NCBI GenBank assembly: GCA_963825635.1
Contig: CAWGTU010000001.1
Span: forward strand, 1,674,001 to 1,738,000
Length of the DNA: 64,000 nucleotides
Origin: JAOUEA01 sp963825635
GTDB taxonomy: Bacteria > Actinomycetota > UBA4738 > HRBIN12
Direction of reading: 5' to 3'
The notes beneath the pieces were generated by a model. The model was given only the letters and a program-made list of their open reading frames with translations. It had not been told where the DNA came from and made no database searches. The first letter of the stretch is position 1; the number at the start of each line of letters is the position of its first letter. Made by a program: the position numbers and the translations under genes. Positions 26,338 to 35,776 of the stretch are shown here, piece after piece.

Positions 26338-28749
26338 TCAGCGCTCCCCCGTCACGACCGCCACCCCATCGACGAACGTCGCGGTGACCGTGCCGCTGCG
26401 GTCGGTGCGCCAGACCGACGATCTCGCGGCGGCGAGGGCGTCGAGCGTGAACGCGGTCGGGTGGCCGTAGGTGTTCTCGCCCACGCTGACGACGGCGACC
26501 GGGGCGGCGACGGCGTCGAAGAACTCCGCGATCGAGGTGGCCGCACCGTGGTGTGGCACCTTCAATACGTCGGCATGCAGGTCGAGACCGGCCTGTTCGC
26601 GCTGCTCGAGGAGCCATTCCTGGGCGGGCTCCTCGGGTTCGGTCGCGAAGAGCACCGAGTCGGCGCCGTGGGTGAGCCTGATCACGAGCGCGTCGTTGTT
26701 CGTGTCGGACTCGGTGCCGGTGTAGCACTCGTGCGGCGACAGCACGTCGAGGCGCACATCGCCCACGACGAAGGAGTCACCTGCCCAGGGCGAGCGCGTC
26801 TCGATGCCTTCGTCGGCGATGGCCCGGTCGACCTCGACCTGCAGCGCCGACGTCGACGGGCACCCCGGCTGCAGCACGACACCGACCTGGAACCGGGCCA
26901 GCACCGCGGGCAGGCCGACCACGTGATCGGCGTGCGGATGACTCGCGACGACCACGTCGATCCGCTTCACCCCGAGCGCGGCGAGCTGGGTGGCGACCTG
27001 CTCCTCGTCGGGCCCGCCGTCGACGAGCATCGTCATGCCGGCCGGGGTCGTGACGAGCGCCGCATCGCCCTGCCCGACGTCGAGGAAGCGTACGGTGAGC
27101 GCATCGGGCGGGCCGACCGAGGCCGCCGAGTTCCACACGAGAAGCGGCACGAGGAGCACCCCGGCGACGACCGCACGGCGGGGCGGGCGCCACCCCGTGT
27201 GCAGCGCCGCCGTGACCGCGACGACGAGACCGGCACCGAGGACCAGCACGACCGGGCCCCCGTTCGAGGTGACGTGCGCGACCGGAGCCCGCCCGGCGAC
27301 GTTCGCGATCAGCTGCAGGGCTCGCATCGGCGCCTGGGCGGCGAGCCCCACGAGGTGACCGATCGGTTCCGAGACGACGCCCAGCCCGGCCGCCACGAGC
27401 CCGAGCAGCAGCGACGGCGCCACCGTGGGCGCGGCGACCACGTTCGCGAGCAGGGTCACGCCCGGCACGTCGTGGAAGTGGTACAGCAACACGGGCGTCA
27501 CGCCGAGCTGAGCCGCGAGCGTCGTGCCCGCCGCCGCCGCGACGGGCGTGGGCATCACGCGGGCGAACCGCTCGCCCAGCGGGCCGGCCATCGCCACCAT
27601 GCCGGCGGTCGCGGTGACGGAGAGCTGGAAGCCGATCGATCGCACGAGCACCGGCTGCAGGATCAGCAGCACGAGCACCGCGCCACAGAGCACGACCGCG
27701 GTCGAGCGGGGACGGCCGAGGAGCAGACCGCCGAGGGTGAGTGCGGACATCGCACCGGCACGCAACACCGACGGCTCCGCGCCGGTGAGCACGACGATGA
27801 ACGCGACCGTCGCGAGCCCGACCGCCACCTGGGCGGCTCTCGGCAGCCCCAACATCGTCACGAGCGCGAGGATCGGGCCGAGCACCATCGCCACGTTGCC
27901 GCCGGAGACGACGAGCAGGTGCGTGAGCCCGGTGGCCTTGAAGTCGCGTTCGACACCCACGTCGAGGTGCGAGTCGTCGCCCAGCGCCAGGCCCATGAGC
28001 AACCCGGCTTCCCGCGCGGGGAACACCGCCTCGATCGACCGGGCCATCGTCGACCGCACGGCCTGGGTGGCTCGGACGAACGGGTTCGGCGAGCCGTCGA
28101 GCCGCTCGACCTGCGACGCACGCAACGTGACCGCGACGCCCTTGGCGTGGATCGCGTCGAGGAACCCCCGGTCGTCGGGCACCTGGAGCGAACCCTCGGC
28201 CCTGACGAGGTCGCCGCGGGCGGCCGCCGGCGGATCCTCGTCGCCGGAGAGCCAGACCGTCTCGCGGAGCGCGCTCGCCGCGCCGTCGGGCGTGCGCACG
28301 ATGCGGACGTCGGCGAGGGCGTGCCATCCGAGCGCGCCGGGGCGCGGGTCCTCACGAAGGGTGGCGTCGACCTCGACACGATCGGGAGCACGCGCCGCGA
28401 GCGGCGACGACGCGAGTCGTCGTTGTGCGAGCAGGGCCCAGCAGACGGCCAACGCACACACGCCGGTGCACACGAGGATGGTCAGCGCGACGGAGGATGC
28501 CCCCACGCTCCGCCTCGTCGGCGAGATGCGCTCGACCGCCGCGGCCGGGCGACGGGCGCTCGGCACGAGCCCGGCCTCCGCCACCGGATCTCGACCTCGG
28601 GTCGCCGGCGCGGCGATCGCCGCCGAGACGATCGCGGCCAGCCCGAGCACGCCAGGAGCCCACGCGACCCACGAGCGACCGGGCCCGAATCCGACGAGCA
28701 ACCCCGCCCACCACGCGGCGGTCGCCGCCGGGAGGAGCCACGGGCTCAT
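26338..28749 (-). CDS. comEC: competence protein ComEC/Rec2, DNA channel with metallo-beta-lactamase domain
   Basis: The protein has 803 residues. An N-terminal DUF4131-type region is followed by a central competence domain with many membrane helices (for example LTHLLVVSGGNVAMVLGPIL) and a C-terminal metallo-beta-lactamase domain with DVGQGDAALV and SHPHADHVVG. ComEC forms the inner-membrane channel for single-stranded DNA uptake, and the C-terminal domain is a predicted nuclease. The GTG start overlaps the comEA stop. With comEA this indicates capacity for at least part of a DNA uptake system. Confidence 0.93.
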   Translation of the reverse strand: MSPWLLPAATAAWWAGLLVGFGPGRSWVAWAPGVLGLAAIVSAAIAAPATRGRDPVAEAGLVPSARRPAAAVERISPTRRSVGASSVALTILVCTGVCALAVCWALLAQRRLASSPLAARAPDRVEVDATLREDPRPGALGWHALADVRIVRTPDGAASALRETVWLSGDEDPPAAARGDLVRAEGSLQVPDDRGFLDAIHAKGVAVTLRASQVERLDGSPNPFVRATQAVRSTMARSIEAVFPAREAGLLMGLALGDDSHLDVGVERDFKATGLTHLLVVSGGNVAMVLGPILALVTMLGLPRAAQVAVGLATVAFIVVLTGAEPSVLRAGAMSALTLGGLLLGRPRSTAVVLCGAVLVLLILQPVLVRSIGFQLSVTATAGMVAMAGPLGERFARVMPTPVAAAAGTTLAAQLGVTPVLLYHFHDVPGVTLLANVVAAPTVAPSLLLGLVAAGLGVVSEPIGHLVGLAAQAPMRALQLIANVAGRAPVAHVTSNGGPVVLVLGAGLVVAVTAALHTGWRPPRRAVVAGVLLVPLLVWNSAASVGPPDALTVRFLDVGQGDAALVTTPAGMTMLVDGGPDEEQVATQLAALGVKRIDVVVASHPHADHVVGLPAVLARFQVGVVLQPGCPSTSALQVEVDRAIADEGIETRSPWAGDSFVVGDVRLDVLSPHECYTGTESDTNNDALVIRLTHGADSVLFATEPEEPAQEWLLEQREQAGLDLHADVLKVPHHGAATSIAEFFDAVAAPVAVVSVGENTYGHPTAFTLDALAAARSSVWRTDRSGTVTATFVDGVAVVTGER

Positions 28750-29381
28750 ACCGTGACCTGGTCGCGGATCTCCTCGAGCGTCGCCGGGCCGATGCCGCTC
28801 ACGTTCTCGAGGTCGTCGACCGAGGCGAACGGACCGTTCTCGGTGCGGTAGTCGACGATCGCCGCTGCCAGCACCTCACCGATGCCCGAGAGGGTCTCGA
28901 ACTCCGTGGCGCTCGCCACGTTGATGTTGATCAGGCCGCCACCCGCGGCGCCCGACCCGGTGGCACCGGGCGCCACTGCTGCCGGGCCGGCAGCCCCTTC
29001 CTTCGGCACGACGACCTGGGTGCCGTCTGTCAGCGGAGCCGCCAGGTTCAATACCGACAGATCGGCGCCGTTCCTGGCCCCGCCGGCGCGGCCGACGGCG
29101 TCGACCACCCGGTCGCCCTGCGCGAACTCATAGACCCCCGGCTCGTGGACCCAGCCGGTCACGTCGACGATGATCGGCGGCCCGGTCGGCGATGCGACCG
29201 CGCCCGAGGGGGCGCCGGCCCCGGGGGCAGGCGGCTGGGGCGCGCTCGCCGCGATCGACACGGGCTTCGGCAGCGAACGCACGTACCAGAGGCCGGCGCC
29301 CACCATCGTGACGGCCACCACCACGACCAGGCCGATGAGCTCACCCCGAGACAGCGTGTCGAGCCGATCCCTGATGCCCAT
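28746..29381 (-). CDS. comEA: competence protein ComEA, DNA-binding helix-hairpin-helix protein
   Basis: This extracellular membrane-anchored DNA receptor of 211 residues has one N-terminal transmembrane segment (GELIGLVVVVAVTMVGAGLW), a Pro/Ala/Gly linker, an SLBB domain (VDVTGWVHEPGVYEFAQGDR), a second Gly/Ala linker and paired HhH motifs (INVASATEFETLSGIGEVLA and DLENVSGIGPATLEEI). TAGCGT lies seven bases before the ATG. It is translationally coupled to comEC. Confidence 0.94.
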   Translation of the reverse strand: MGIRDRLDTLSRGELIGLVVVVAVTMVGAGLWYVRSLPKPVSIAASAPQPPAPGAGAPSGAVASPTGPPIIVDVTGWVHEPGVYEFAQGDRVVDAVGRAGGARNGADLSVLNLAAPLTDGTQVVVPKEGAAGPAAVAPGATGSGAAGGGLININVASATEFETLSGIGEVLAAAIVDYRTENGPFASVDDLENVSGIGPATLEEIRDQVTV

Positions 29382-29480
29382 GTCTCCGACGCTACGGATT
29401 CGGCTTCCTGCGTTCCGTGACGCGCATCACGCTCGAGCCACGCTCTCGCGTTCCCGGCCGGAACGTGCTTGCATCGATCC

Positions 29481-30545
29481 GTGCAACGGCACCGCGACGA
29501 GGGTTTCGGTCTCGACGAGCTCGCCCAGGCGGCGCGGAACCACGGCATGCCGCTCGAGGCGCTCCGCTCCGAGATCACGCCCGCCGGATTGCACTACCTG
29601 CTGATCCACTACGACGTGCCGTTCCTCGACCCTGCCGACTGGGCCCTCGCCTTCGAGGGTTTCGATCGACCGCTCAGGCTCACGGTCGACGATCTCCGCG
29701 CACGTCCCCGCGTCACCGTGCCGGTCACGCTCGAATGCGCCGGCAACGGGCGGGCGATGTTCGACACTCGCCCGCTGAGCCAACCGTGGCTGCGGGAAGC
29801 GGTCGGCACCGCCGCGTGGACCGGCACGCCGCTCGCGCCTCTGCTCCGGGACGCAGGCATCCCCGACGGCACGGTGGAGGTCGCGTTCGCGGGGTCCGAT
29901 CGCGGGGTCGAGGACGGGGAGGAGCAGGCGTACGAACGCGCCCTCTCACTCGAGGACGCCACCCGCGACGGGGTGACGGTCGCCTATGAGATGAACGGGC
30001 AGCCGCTGCTCCCTCAGCACGGTGCACCGGCGCGACTCGTCGTCCCCGGCTTCTACGGCATGGCGCACGTGAAGTGGCTCGATCGCATCTCGGCACTCGG
30101 TCTGCCGTTCGAGGGGTATCAGAACATCGTCGCCTACCGCATGCGCACGGACCCCGACGAGACCGGCACACCGCTGTCGCGGATCCGCGTGAAATCGCTG
30201 ATGGTGCCACCCGGCGTGCCGACGTTCCCCGAACGCGACAGGATCGTCCGCGCGGGCCACGCCAGGCTCGAGGGACGCGCCTGGTCCGGGTCGGCCGCGA
30301 TCGAGCGCGTGCAGGTCAGTCTCGACGGCTGCTCGTCTTGGCACGACGCGACCGTGGACCTCGCTCCCGCGCCGCACGCCTGGCAGCGCTGGACCTTCGA
30401 CTGGACCGCGACCCCGGGTCCGCACGATCTGGCCTGCCGAGCCACCGACGCCACGGGCGCGACCCAGCCCCTGGAACCCGAGCCGAACCTGGGCGGGTAC
30501 GCGAACAACGCGGTGCACCGGGTCCGCGTCACCGTGCGGGGCTGA
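29481..30545 (+). CDS. sulfite-oxidase-family molybdopterin enzyme
   Basis: An oxidoreductase molybdopterin-binding domain comes first. The likely molybdenum-ligating cysteine lies in VTLECAGNGRAMF, with GAPARLVVPGFYGMAHVKWL downstream. It is followed by a Mo-co dimerisation domain (LEGRAWSGSAAIERVQVSLD, then WTFDWTATPGPHDLACRATD). Length is about 354 residues, normal for SorA/SUOX-like enzymes without a heme domain. No signal peptide or twin-arginine motif is visible, so it appears cytoplasmic, unusual for bacterial members. A TTG 12 bases upstream is an alternative start. It is convergent with leuS. Sulfite is also a coenzyme M precursor, but a link to that locus 7 kb away is speculative. 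Confidence 0.85.
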   Translation: MQRHRDEGFGLDELAQAARNHGMPLEALRSEITPAGLHYLLIHYDVPFLDPADWALAFEGFDRPLRLTVDDLRARPRVTVPVTLECAGNGRAMFDTRPLSQPWLREAVGTAAWTGTPLAPLLRDAGIPDGTVEVAFAGSDRGVEDGEEQAYERALSLEDATRDGVTVAYEMNGQPLLPQHGAPARLVVPGFYGMAHVKWLDRISALGLPFEGYQNIVAYRMRTDPDETGTPLSRIRVKSLMVPPGVPTFPERDRIVRAGHARLEGRAWSGSAAIERVQVSLDGCSSWHDATVDLAPAPHAWQRWTFDWTATPGPHDLACRATDATGATQPLEPEPNLGGYANNAVHRVRVTVRG

Positions 30546-30548
30546 GTC

Positions 30549-33011
30549 TCAGCGCTTCGTGACGAGGTTCACGAGCTTCGGCACGCGCACGATCTCCCTC
30601 ACGACCTCGCGTCCGTCGATCGCCGCCCGCACCTTGTCGCTCCCGCGCGCCAGGTCGAGCGCGTCGGCTTCGTCGATGTCGGCCGACACCTCGGCCTTGT
30701 CGCGGAGCTTCCCGTCGACCTGGAAGACCATCGTGACGGTGTCCTCGACCACGAGGGCGGGGTCGAACGAGGGCCAGGCGGACCGGTGCACCGACGTAGG
30801 TTCTCCGAACTCGACGCGCCAGAGCTCCTCGGCCGCGAACGGCGCGAACGGCGCGAGCATCTGCACGAGCGCGCGGGCGGCGCCGAGGGCGCCCCCACCC
30901 GCGTCGAGGGCGGTCCGCATCTCGTTCGTGAGCACCTGGAGCTTCGAGATCGCGGTGTTGAACCGGAACCGGTCGAGGTCGTCGGTGACGCCCGCGATCG
31001 TCTTGTGCGTGAGGCGCACCAGGGCTTCGGGCTCCGGCGGTGGGGCACCACGCTGCACCGCGTCGCCGACGGCGGCGAACACACGCCCGAGCCACGAGTG
31101 CACCCCCGGCCGCCGGTTCGGGTCGTCCCCGGCGATCAGCTTCCAGTCGATGTCGTCCTCGAACGGGCCGGCGAACAACATGATCAGCCGCATCGTGTCG
31201 GCGCCCCAGCGCTCCACGATCGGCATCGGCTCGACGATGTTGCCCTTCGACTTGCTCATCGAGGCGCCGTCGTAGATCACCTGGCCCTGGTTCATCAGGC
31301 GCGGGAACGGCTCGGTGAAGCCGACCATGCCCAGGTCGTAGAGCACCTTCGTGAAGAAGCGCGTGTAGAGCAGGTGCAGGATCGCGTGCTCGACCCCGCC
31401 GGTGTACTGGCCGACCGGCATCCAGCGGTCGACGTCCTCGCGACGGAACGGCCCGCCCTCGTAGCCCGGCGAGCAGTACCGGAACAGGTACCAGCTCGAA
31501 TCCACGAACGTGTCCATCGTGTCGGTGTCGCGCGTGGCCTCGCCGCCGCACGATGGGCACCGCACGTGCTTCCAAGTGGGATGGCGGGCCAGCGGGCTCT
31601 CCCCACCCAGCTGGAAGTCGGCGTCGTCGGGCAGCAGCACCGGCAGCTCGTCGTCGGGCACCGGCACCTCTCCGCAGGAGGGGCAGTGCACGATCGGGAT
31701 CGGGGCTCCCCAATACCGCTGCCGCGAGAGCAGCCAGTCCCGCAGGCGGAAGTTCACGGTGGCCTCGCCGCGCCCTTCCTGCTCGAGCCAGGCCGCGACC
31801 TTCGCGATCGAGGCCGGCGAGGGCTCCCCGTCGAACGGCCCGCTGTCGACCATCACACCCTCGTGCGGCACGGCCTCGGTCATCGCGTCGGGGTCGATCG
31901 GCGCCGATCCCTCGGGCTGGATCACGACCCGCACCGGCAGTCCGTGCTGCCGTGCGAACGCGAAGTCGCGCTCGTCGTGCGCGGGCACGGCCATGATCGC
32001 ACCGGTGCCGTACTCCATCAGCACGTACGGCGCCGCGTAGACGGGCACCTTCTCGCCGTTCACAGGGTTGACCGCGTGCACACCGAGGAACGCGCCTTCC
32101 TTCGTGTCGGCGGCCTCGCGGCTCGCGAGCGAAGCCGCACGGGAGCGCTGGATCAGCGGCTCGACGTCGCCCCACGAGCCGCCGAGCTTCGCGAGGCGCT
32201 CGACGGCCGGGTGCTCGACCGAGAACACGAAGAACGTGACGCCCCAGAGGGTGTCGGGACGGGTGGTGAAGACCTCGATCTGCTCGCCCGTCTCCTCGAT
32301 CGTGAACGTCACGCGCGCGCCCTCGCTTCGACCGATCCAGTTGCGCTGCATGGTGAGCACGCGTTCAGGCCACCGCACGAGCTGGTCCTCGTCGTCGAGC
32401 AGGCGCTGGGCGTAGTCGGTGATCTTGAAGAACCACTGGGTGAGGTCCCGGCGCTCGACCATCGCGCCGCAGCGCTCGCAGGCCCCCTGGATCACCTGCT
32501 CGTTGGCGAGCACGGTCTGGTCGTTGGGGCACCAGTTGACGGGCGACTCCTTGCGATAGGCGAGCCCCTTCTCGAAGAACCGCAGGAACAACCACTGGGT
32601 CCACCGGTAGTACTCAGGCTCGTGCACGGCCAGGCGCCGGGTCCAGTCGAACGACATACCCATGCGCCGGAACGATCGCGCCTGCTGCTCGATGTTCGCG
32701 TCGGTCCACTCCCTGGGGTCGATGCCCCGCTTGATCGCGGCGTTCTCCGCCGGCAGCCCGAAGGAGTCCCATCCGACCGGATGGAGCACGTTGTCCCCGC
32801 GCATCCACCGATACCGAGCGACCACGTCGCCCCCGCTGAACGCCTCGGCGTGACCCATGTGCAGGTCGCCCGAGGGATACGGGTACATGTCGAGGGCGTA
32901 GAACCGCGGCCGCTCGTCGGCGGCATCCTCCGACGCCTCGTAGATGCGCTCGTCGGCCCAGACCTGCTGCCACTTCGGCTCAAACTCGCTCGGGTCGTAC
33001 CGCCTGCTCAT
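30549..33011 (-). CDS. leuS: leucyl-tRNA synthetase
   Basis: A class I synthetase of 820 residues, the bacterial LeuRS size. The HIGH-type motif is PYPSGDLHMGHAEAF near residue 43. The editing domain is in the middle, a zinc-ribbon-like insertion carries CPSCGEVPVP and CPSCGGEATRD, and the KMSKS-type motif is in GASMSKSKGNIVEP. TACCAT lies eight bases before the ATG, consistent with a leaderless mRNA. The conserved comEA/leuS neighbourhood supports it. Confidence 0.97.
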   Translation of the reverse strand: MSRRYDPSEFEPKWQQVWADERIYEASEDAADERPRFYALDMYPYPSGDLHMGHAEAFSGGDVVARYRWMRGDNVLHPVGWDSFGLPAENAAIKRGIDPREWTDANIEQQARSFRRMGMSFDWTRRLAVHEPEYYRWTQWLFLRFFEKGLAYRKESPVNWCPNDQTVLANEQVIQGACERCGAMVERRDLTQWFFKITDYAQRLLDDEDQLVRWPERVLTMQRNWIGRSEGARVTFTIEETGEQIEVFTTRPDTLWGVTFFVFSVEHPAVERLAKLGGSWGDVEPLIQRSRAASLASREAADTKEGAFLGVHAVNPVNGEKVPVYAAPYVLMEYGTGAIMAVPAHDERDFAFARQHGLPVRVVIQPEGSAPIDPDAMTEAVPHEGVMVDSGPFDGEPSPASIAKVAAWLEQEGRGEATVNFRLRDWLLSRQRYWGAPIPIVHCPSCGEVPVPDDELPVLLPDDADFQLGGESPLARHPTWKHVRCPSCGGEATRDTDTMDTFVDSSWYLFRYCSPGYEGGPFRREDVDRWMPVGQYTGGVEHAILHLLYTRFFTKVLYDLGMVGFTEPFPRLMNQGQVIYDGASMSKSKGNIVEPMPIVERWGADTMRLIMLFAGPFEDDIDWKLIAGDDPNRRPGVHSWLGRVFAAVGDAVQRGAPPPEPEALVRLTHKTIAGVTDDLDRFRFNTAISKLQVLTNEMRTALDAGGGALGAARALVQMLAPFAPFAAEELWRVEFGEPTSVHRSAWPSFDPALVVEDTVTMVFQVDGKLRDKAEVSADIDEADALDLARGSDKVRAAIDGREVVREIVRVPKLVNLVTKR

Positions 33012-33054
33012 GGCGGTAGATGGTAGCGGAGGGTCGGAAGCGCCTCCGGGAGCG

Positions 33055-35175
33055 TCAGCGCGGGGCGTCGACCGGCAAGAGCCCGTGCTCCCGCGTGACG
33101 AGCGCGGGGATCTCCTCGGCGGGAACCGGCTTCGCGAAGTAGAAGCCCTGCCCCTTCGAGCATCCGTGCGCCCTGAGGAACTCGAGCTCCGCCGCCGTCT
33201 CGATCCCCTCCGCCAAGGGCGCCATGCCGAGCCCCCTCGCGAGCTGGATCATCGCCCGCACCATGCTCGCGAGGCCCGTGTCACGGTGGACGTCGCGGAT
33301 GAACGAACGGTCGATCTTCAGTATCTGCACCGGCAGGTGCTTCAGCCGCGCCAGCGACGAGTACCCGGAGCCGAAGTCGTCGATCGCGAGTGAGAGGCCC
33401 CACGCGTGCAGCTCGGACAGGATCTTCTGGGTGCGGTCCGGGTCGGCCATCGCGGTGGACTCCGTGATCTCGACGACGACCTTCGACGGATCGACGCCGG
33501 CGGTGCGGAGCTTCTTCAGGACCTTCTCCGCGAGATGCGCCGACCACAGTTGACGGGGCGAGAGGTTGAAGCCGACGGTGAGGTCGAGGCCGTCGTCGGC
33601 CCAGGCGCGCTGCTGCGCCGCCATCGCGTCGATCACCCAGTCGCCGATCGCCTCGATCAGCCCGAGCTCCTCCGCCAGAGGGATGAACTCGCCGGGCGCC
33701 ACGATGCCGCCGTTGGGGTCCTGCCAGCGCACGAGCGCCTCGACCCCCTCGACGGAGCCGTCGGCGAGGTTCACGACCGGCTGATAGTGCAGCACCCAGT
33801 CCTCGTGCTCGACCGCTCGGCGAAGCCGCGTCGTGAGCGACAACTTCTTCATCGGGTCCTCGCCGCTCGTGGCGAACACCACGTAGCCGCCGGGCTCCTG
33901 CCGCTTGGACTGGTACATCGCCGCGTCGGCGTTCTTCATCAGCGTCTCGGCGTCGAGCGCGTCCTGCGGGAAGAGCGAGATGCCGATCGACCCGCTCGCG
34001 ATGAACTCGGTGCCGTTCAGCACGAACGGCTCGGCCAGCGCCTCGTGTACGCGCGAGGCGACCGACTCGGCCACGATCATCGCCGACTCCCGGTCCGACC
34101 CTGTGTCGTGGGTCCGGTCGAGATCCGACAGCAACAACAGGAACTCGTCGCCCCCCTGGCGCGCGACGAGGTCGGTCTCACGGGTGTACACGCGCAGACG
34201 TTCGGCCAGCTGGGCGAGCAGCTGGTCGCCGGCAGCGTGCCCCAATGAATCGTTCACCAGCTTGAAGTTGTCGAGGTCGACGAAGATCACGCCGACCCCG
34301 AGGTCGTGCCGTCGGGCGCGCGAGATCGCGTTCTCGAGCATCTCCTCGAACAGCACTCGGTTCGGCAGGCCCGTGAGCTTGTCGTGGTACGCGAGGAACG
34401 CGACCTGTTCCTCGGCCGCCTTGCGGGCCGTGATGTCGAAGATCACTCCCTGGATCAGCCACGGCTCGCCCTGCTCGTCCTTGATGGGATATGCCTGCTC
34501 GAGCACCCATCTGATCGTGCCGTCCTCGTGCACCATGCGGTACTCGTGATTCAGGGTCGTGTGCTGTTTGAAGGCGTGCTCGTACTCATCCCAGGCGCGG
34601 TCGAGATCCTCGGGGTGGACGTGCTTGCGCCAACAGTACGGGTCGGTCAGCCACTCGTCGGGGTCGATGCCGAGCAGCGTCACCACCTGGGGGCTCACGT
34701 AGATCGAATCCGAGTTCTCGTCGACCGGGTCGAGGTAGACGACCGCGGGGATCTGCTCGACGAGCGCCCGATACTTCGCCTCGGCCTCGAACCGTGCCTC
34801 GCGTCCGGCCTGCAGCTCGGTCGCATCGCGCAGCGTCACCACGATCAGCCGCTCGGGACCGTCGATGCGCCCGACGTGCACCTCGACCGGCACGGTGCCA
34901 CCGCCGCTCGTGCTGCAGACGGTCTCGATCGCGACGCCCGTCTCGAGGTCGAGCAGCTCGGCCGCGACGAGCAGCTCGACCGACCGGCCCACCAGCTCGC
35001 CGCGCCCGAAGCCCGTCAGCAGCTCGACGCGGTGGTTCGCGAACACGATGCGGCCGTCGGTGCGCGTCACGACGAGGCACTCGGGCGTCGCCTCCAGCAG
35101 CGACCCCGGCTCAATCATCGCGGCGAAGCGGACGTCGGCATCCAGCGCCGACGCCCGGTCGCGTTCGGTCACCAT
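33055..35175 (-). CDS. bifunctional cyclic-di-GMP enzyme, PAS-PAS-GGDEF-EAL
   Basis: The protein has 706 residues. Two PAS domains (about 20-140 and 150-270, the second ending WLIQGVIFDITARK with a PAC segment) precede a GGDEF domain with intact GGDEF and an RETD inhibitory site five residues before it. An EAL domain follows with EAL, NLSPRQL, EITES, IDDFGSGYSSL, KIDRSF, EGIET and the late Gln, so all phosphodiesterase residues are present. It is therefore potentially both cyclase and phosphodiesterase, gated by PAS ligands. There is no transmembrane segment, so it is cytoplasmic. The ATG at 35175 is preferred because longer starts would overlap the divergent SRPBCC gene. Confidence 0.92.
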   Translation of the reverse strand: MVTERDRASALDADVRFAAMIEPGSLLEATPECLVVTRTDGRIVFANHRVELLTGFGRGELVGRSVELLVAAELLDLETGVAIETVCSTSGGGTVPVEVHVGRIDGPERLIVVTLRDATELQAGREARFEAEAKYRALVEQIPAVVYLDPVDENSDSIYVSPQVVTLLGIDPDEWLTDPYCWRKHVHPEDLDRAWDEYEHAFKQHTTLNHEYRMVHEDGTIRWVLEQAYPIKDEQGEPWLIQGVIFDITARKAAEEQVAFLAYHDKLTGLPNRVLFEEMLENAISRARRHDLGVGVIFVDLDNFKLVNDSLGHAAGDQLLAQLAERLRVYTRETDLVARQGGDEFLLLLSDLDRTHDTGSDRESAMIVAESVASRVHEALAEPFVLNGTEFIASGSIGISLFPQDALDAETLMKNADAAMYQSKRQEPGGYVVFATSGEDPMKKLSLTTRLRRAVEHEDWVLHYQPVVNLADGSVEGVEALVRWQDPNGGIVAPGEFIPLAEELGLIEAIGDWVIDAMAAQQRAWADDGLDLTVGFNLSPRQLWSAHLAEKVLKKLRTAGVDPSKVVVEITESTAMADPDRTQKILSELHAWGLSLAIDDFGSGYSSLARLKHLPVQILKIDRSFIRDVHRDTGLASMVRAMIQLARGLGMAPLAEGIETAAELEFLRAHGCSKGQGFYFAKPVPAEEIPALVTREHGLLPVDAPR

Positions 35176-35307
35176 GCGTGCCAACCCTTCCGAGACGTCT
35201 GGACATGCATCGGGCGGCCGGGGTTCCGACCTGAGCCGATGGACCACGCGCAGCGTGTGCGTGGGTTCCACGTCGGCGATCGGGGACGGCACGCCTATGC
35301 TCGATCC

Positions 35308-35751
35308 ATGACCCATCGTGTGGAGCGCGTGATCGAGACCGCCTGCTCGCTCGAGCGCGCGTTCGACTTCGTGGCGGACTTCTCGACCACCGAGGAGTGG
35401 GATCCGGGCATCCCGAACGCCCGCCGTCTCGACGACCGCCCGATCGGCGTGGGCAGCCGCTTCGAGCTTCTCTCGCGGTTCGGGTCGACCGAGCAGACGA
35501 TCGTCTACGAGATCACTGCCTTCGATCCCCCGAACAGCGTCACGTTCGTCGGTGACGGGAAGCGCTTCCGGGGCACCGACGTGATCTCGTTCGCCCCCGG
35601 CCGGGACGGCGGCACCCGCGTGACCTACGAGGCCGACCTAGGGCTGAAGGGGCTGTCCTCCCTCGCCCTGCCCTTCATCCGGGGACGGCTCGACGAGATG
35701 AGCGACCGTGCGGTCGCAGGGCTGAAGACGGCGCTCGACGCTCGCGCCTGA
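35308..35751 (+). CDS. SRPBCC-superfamily protein (polyketide cyclase/START-like)
   Basis: The protein has 147 residues with the helix-grip pattern: an opening strand (THRVERVIETACSLERAFDFVADFS), an EEWDPG segment, alternating strands and a long C-terminal helix (LPFIRGRLDEMSDRAVAGLKTAL). Such proteins bind hydrophobic ligands and have varied roles. TATGCT lies six bases before the ATG, so the transcript is probably leaderless. It is divergent from the cyclic-di-GMP gene and convergent with the saccharopine-dehydrogenase-like gene. No specific function can be assigned. Confidence 0.8.
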   Translation: MTHRVERVIETACSLERAFDFVADFSTTEEWDPGIPNARRLDDRPIGVGSRFELLSRFGSTEQTIVYEITAFDPPNSVTFVGDGKRFRGTDVISFAPGRDGGTRVTYEADLGLKGLSSLALPFIRGRLDEMSDRAVAGLKTALDARA

Positions 35752-35776
35752 GTCAGCGTCCTTGAACCGAGGGCGC

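Noticed and set aside
26311..28851. An 846-codon plus-strand frame antisense to comEC
   Set aside because: The product is a low-complexity Arg/His/Glu/Asp-rich sequence caused by GC-rich codons of comEC read backwards. comEC itself has clear domains.
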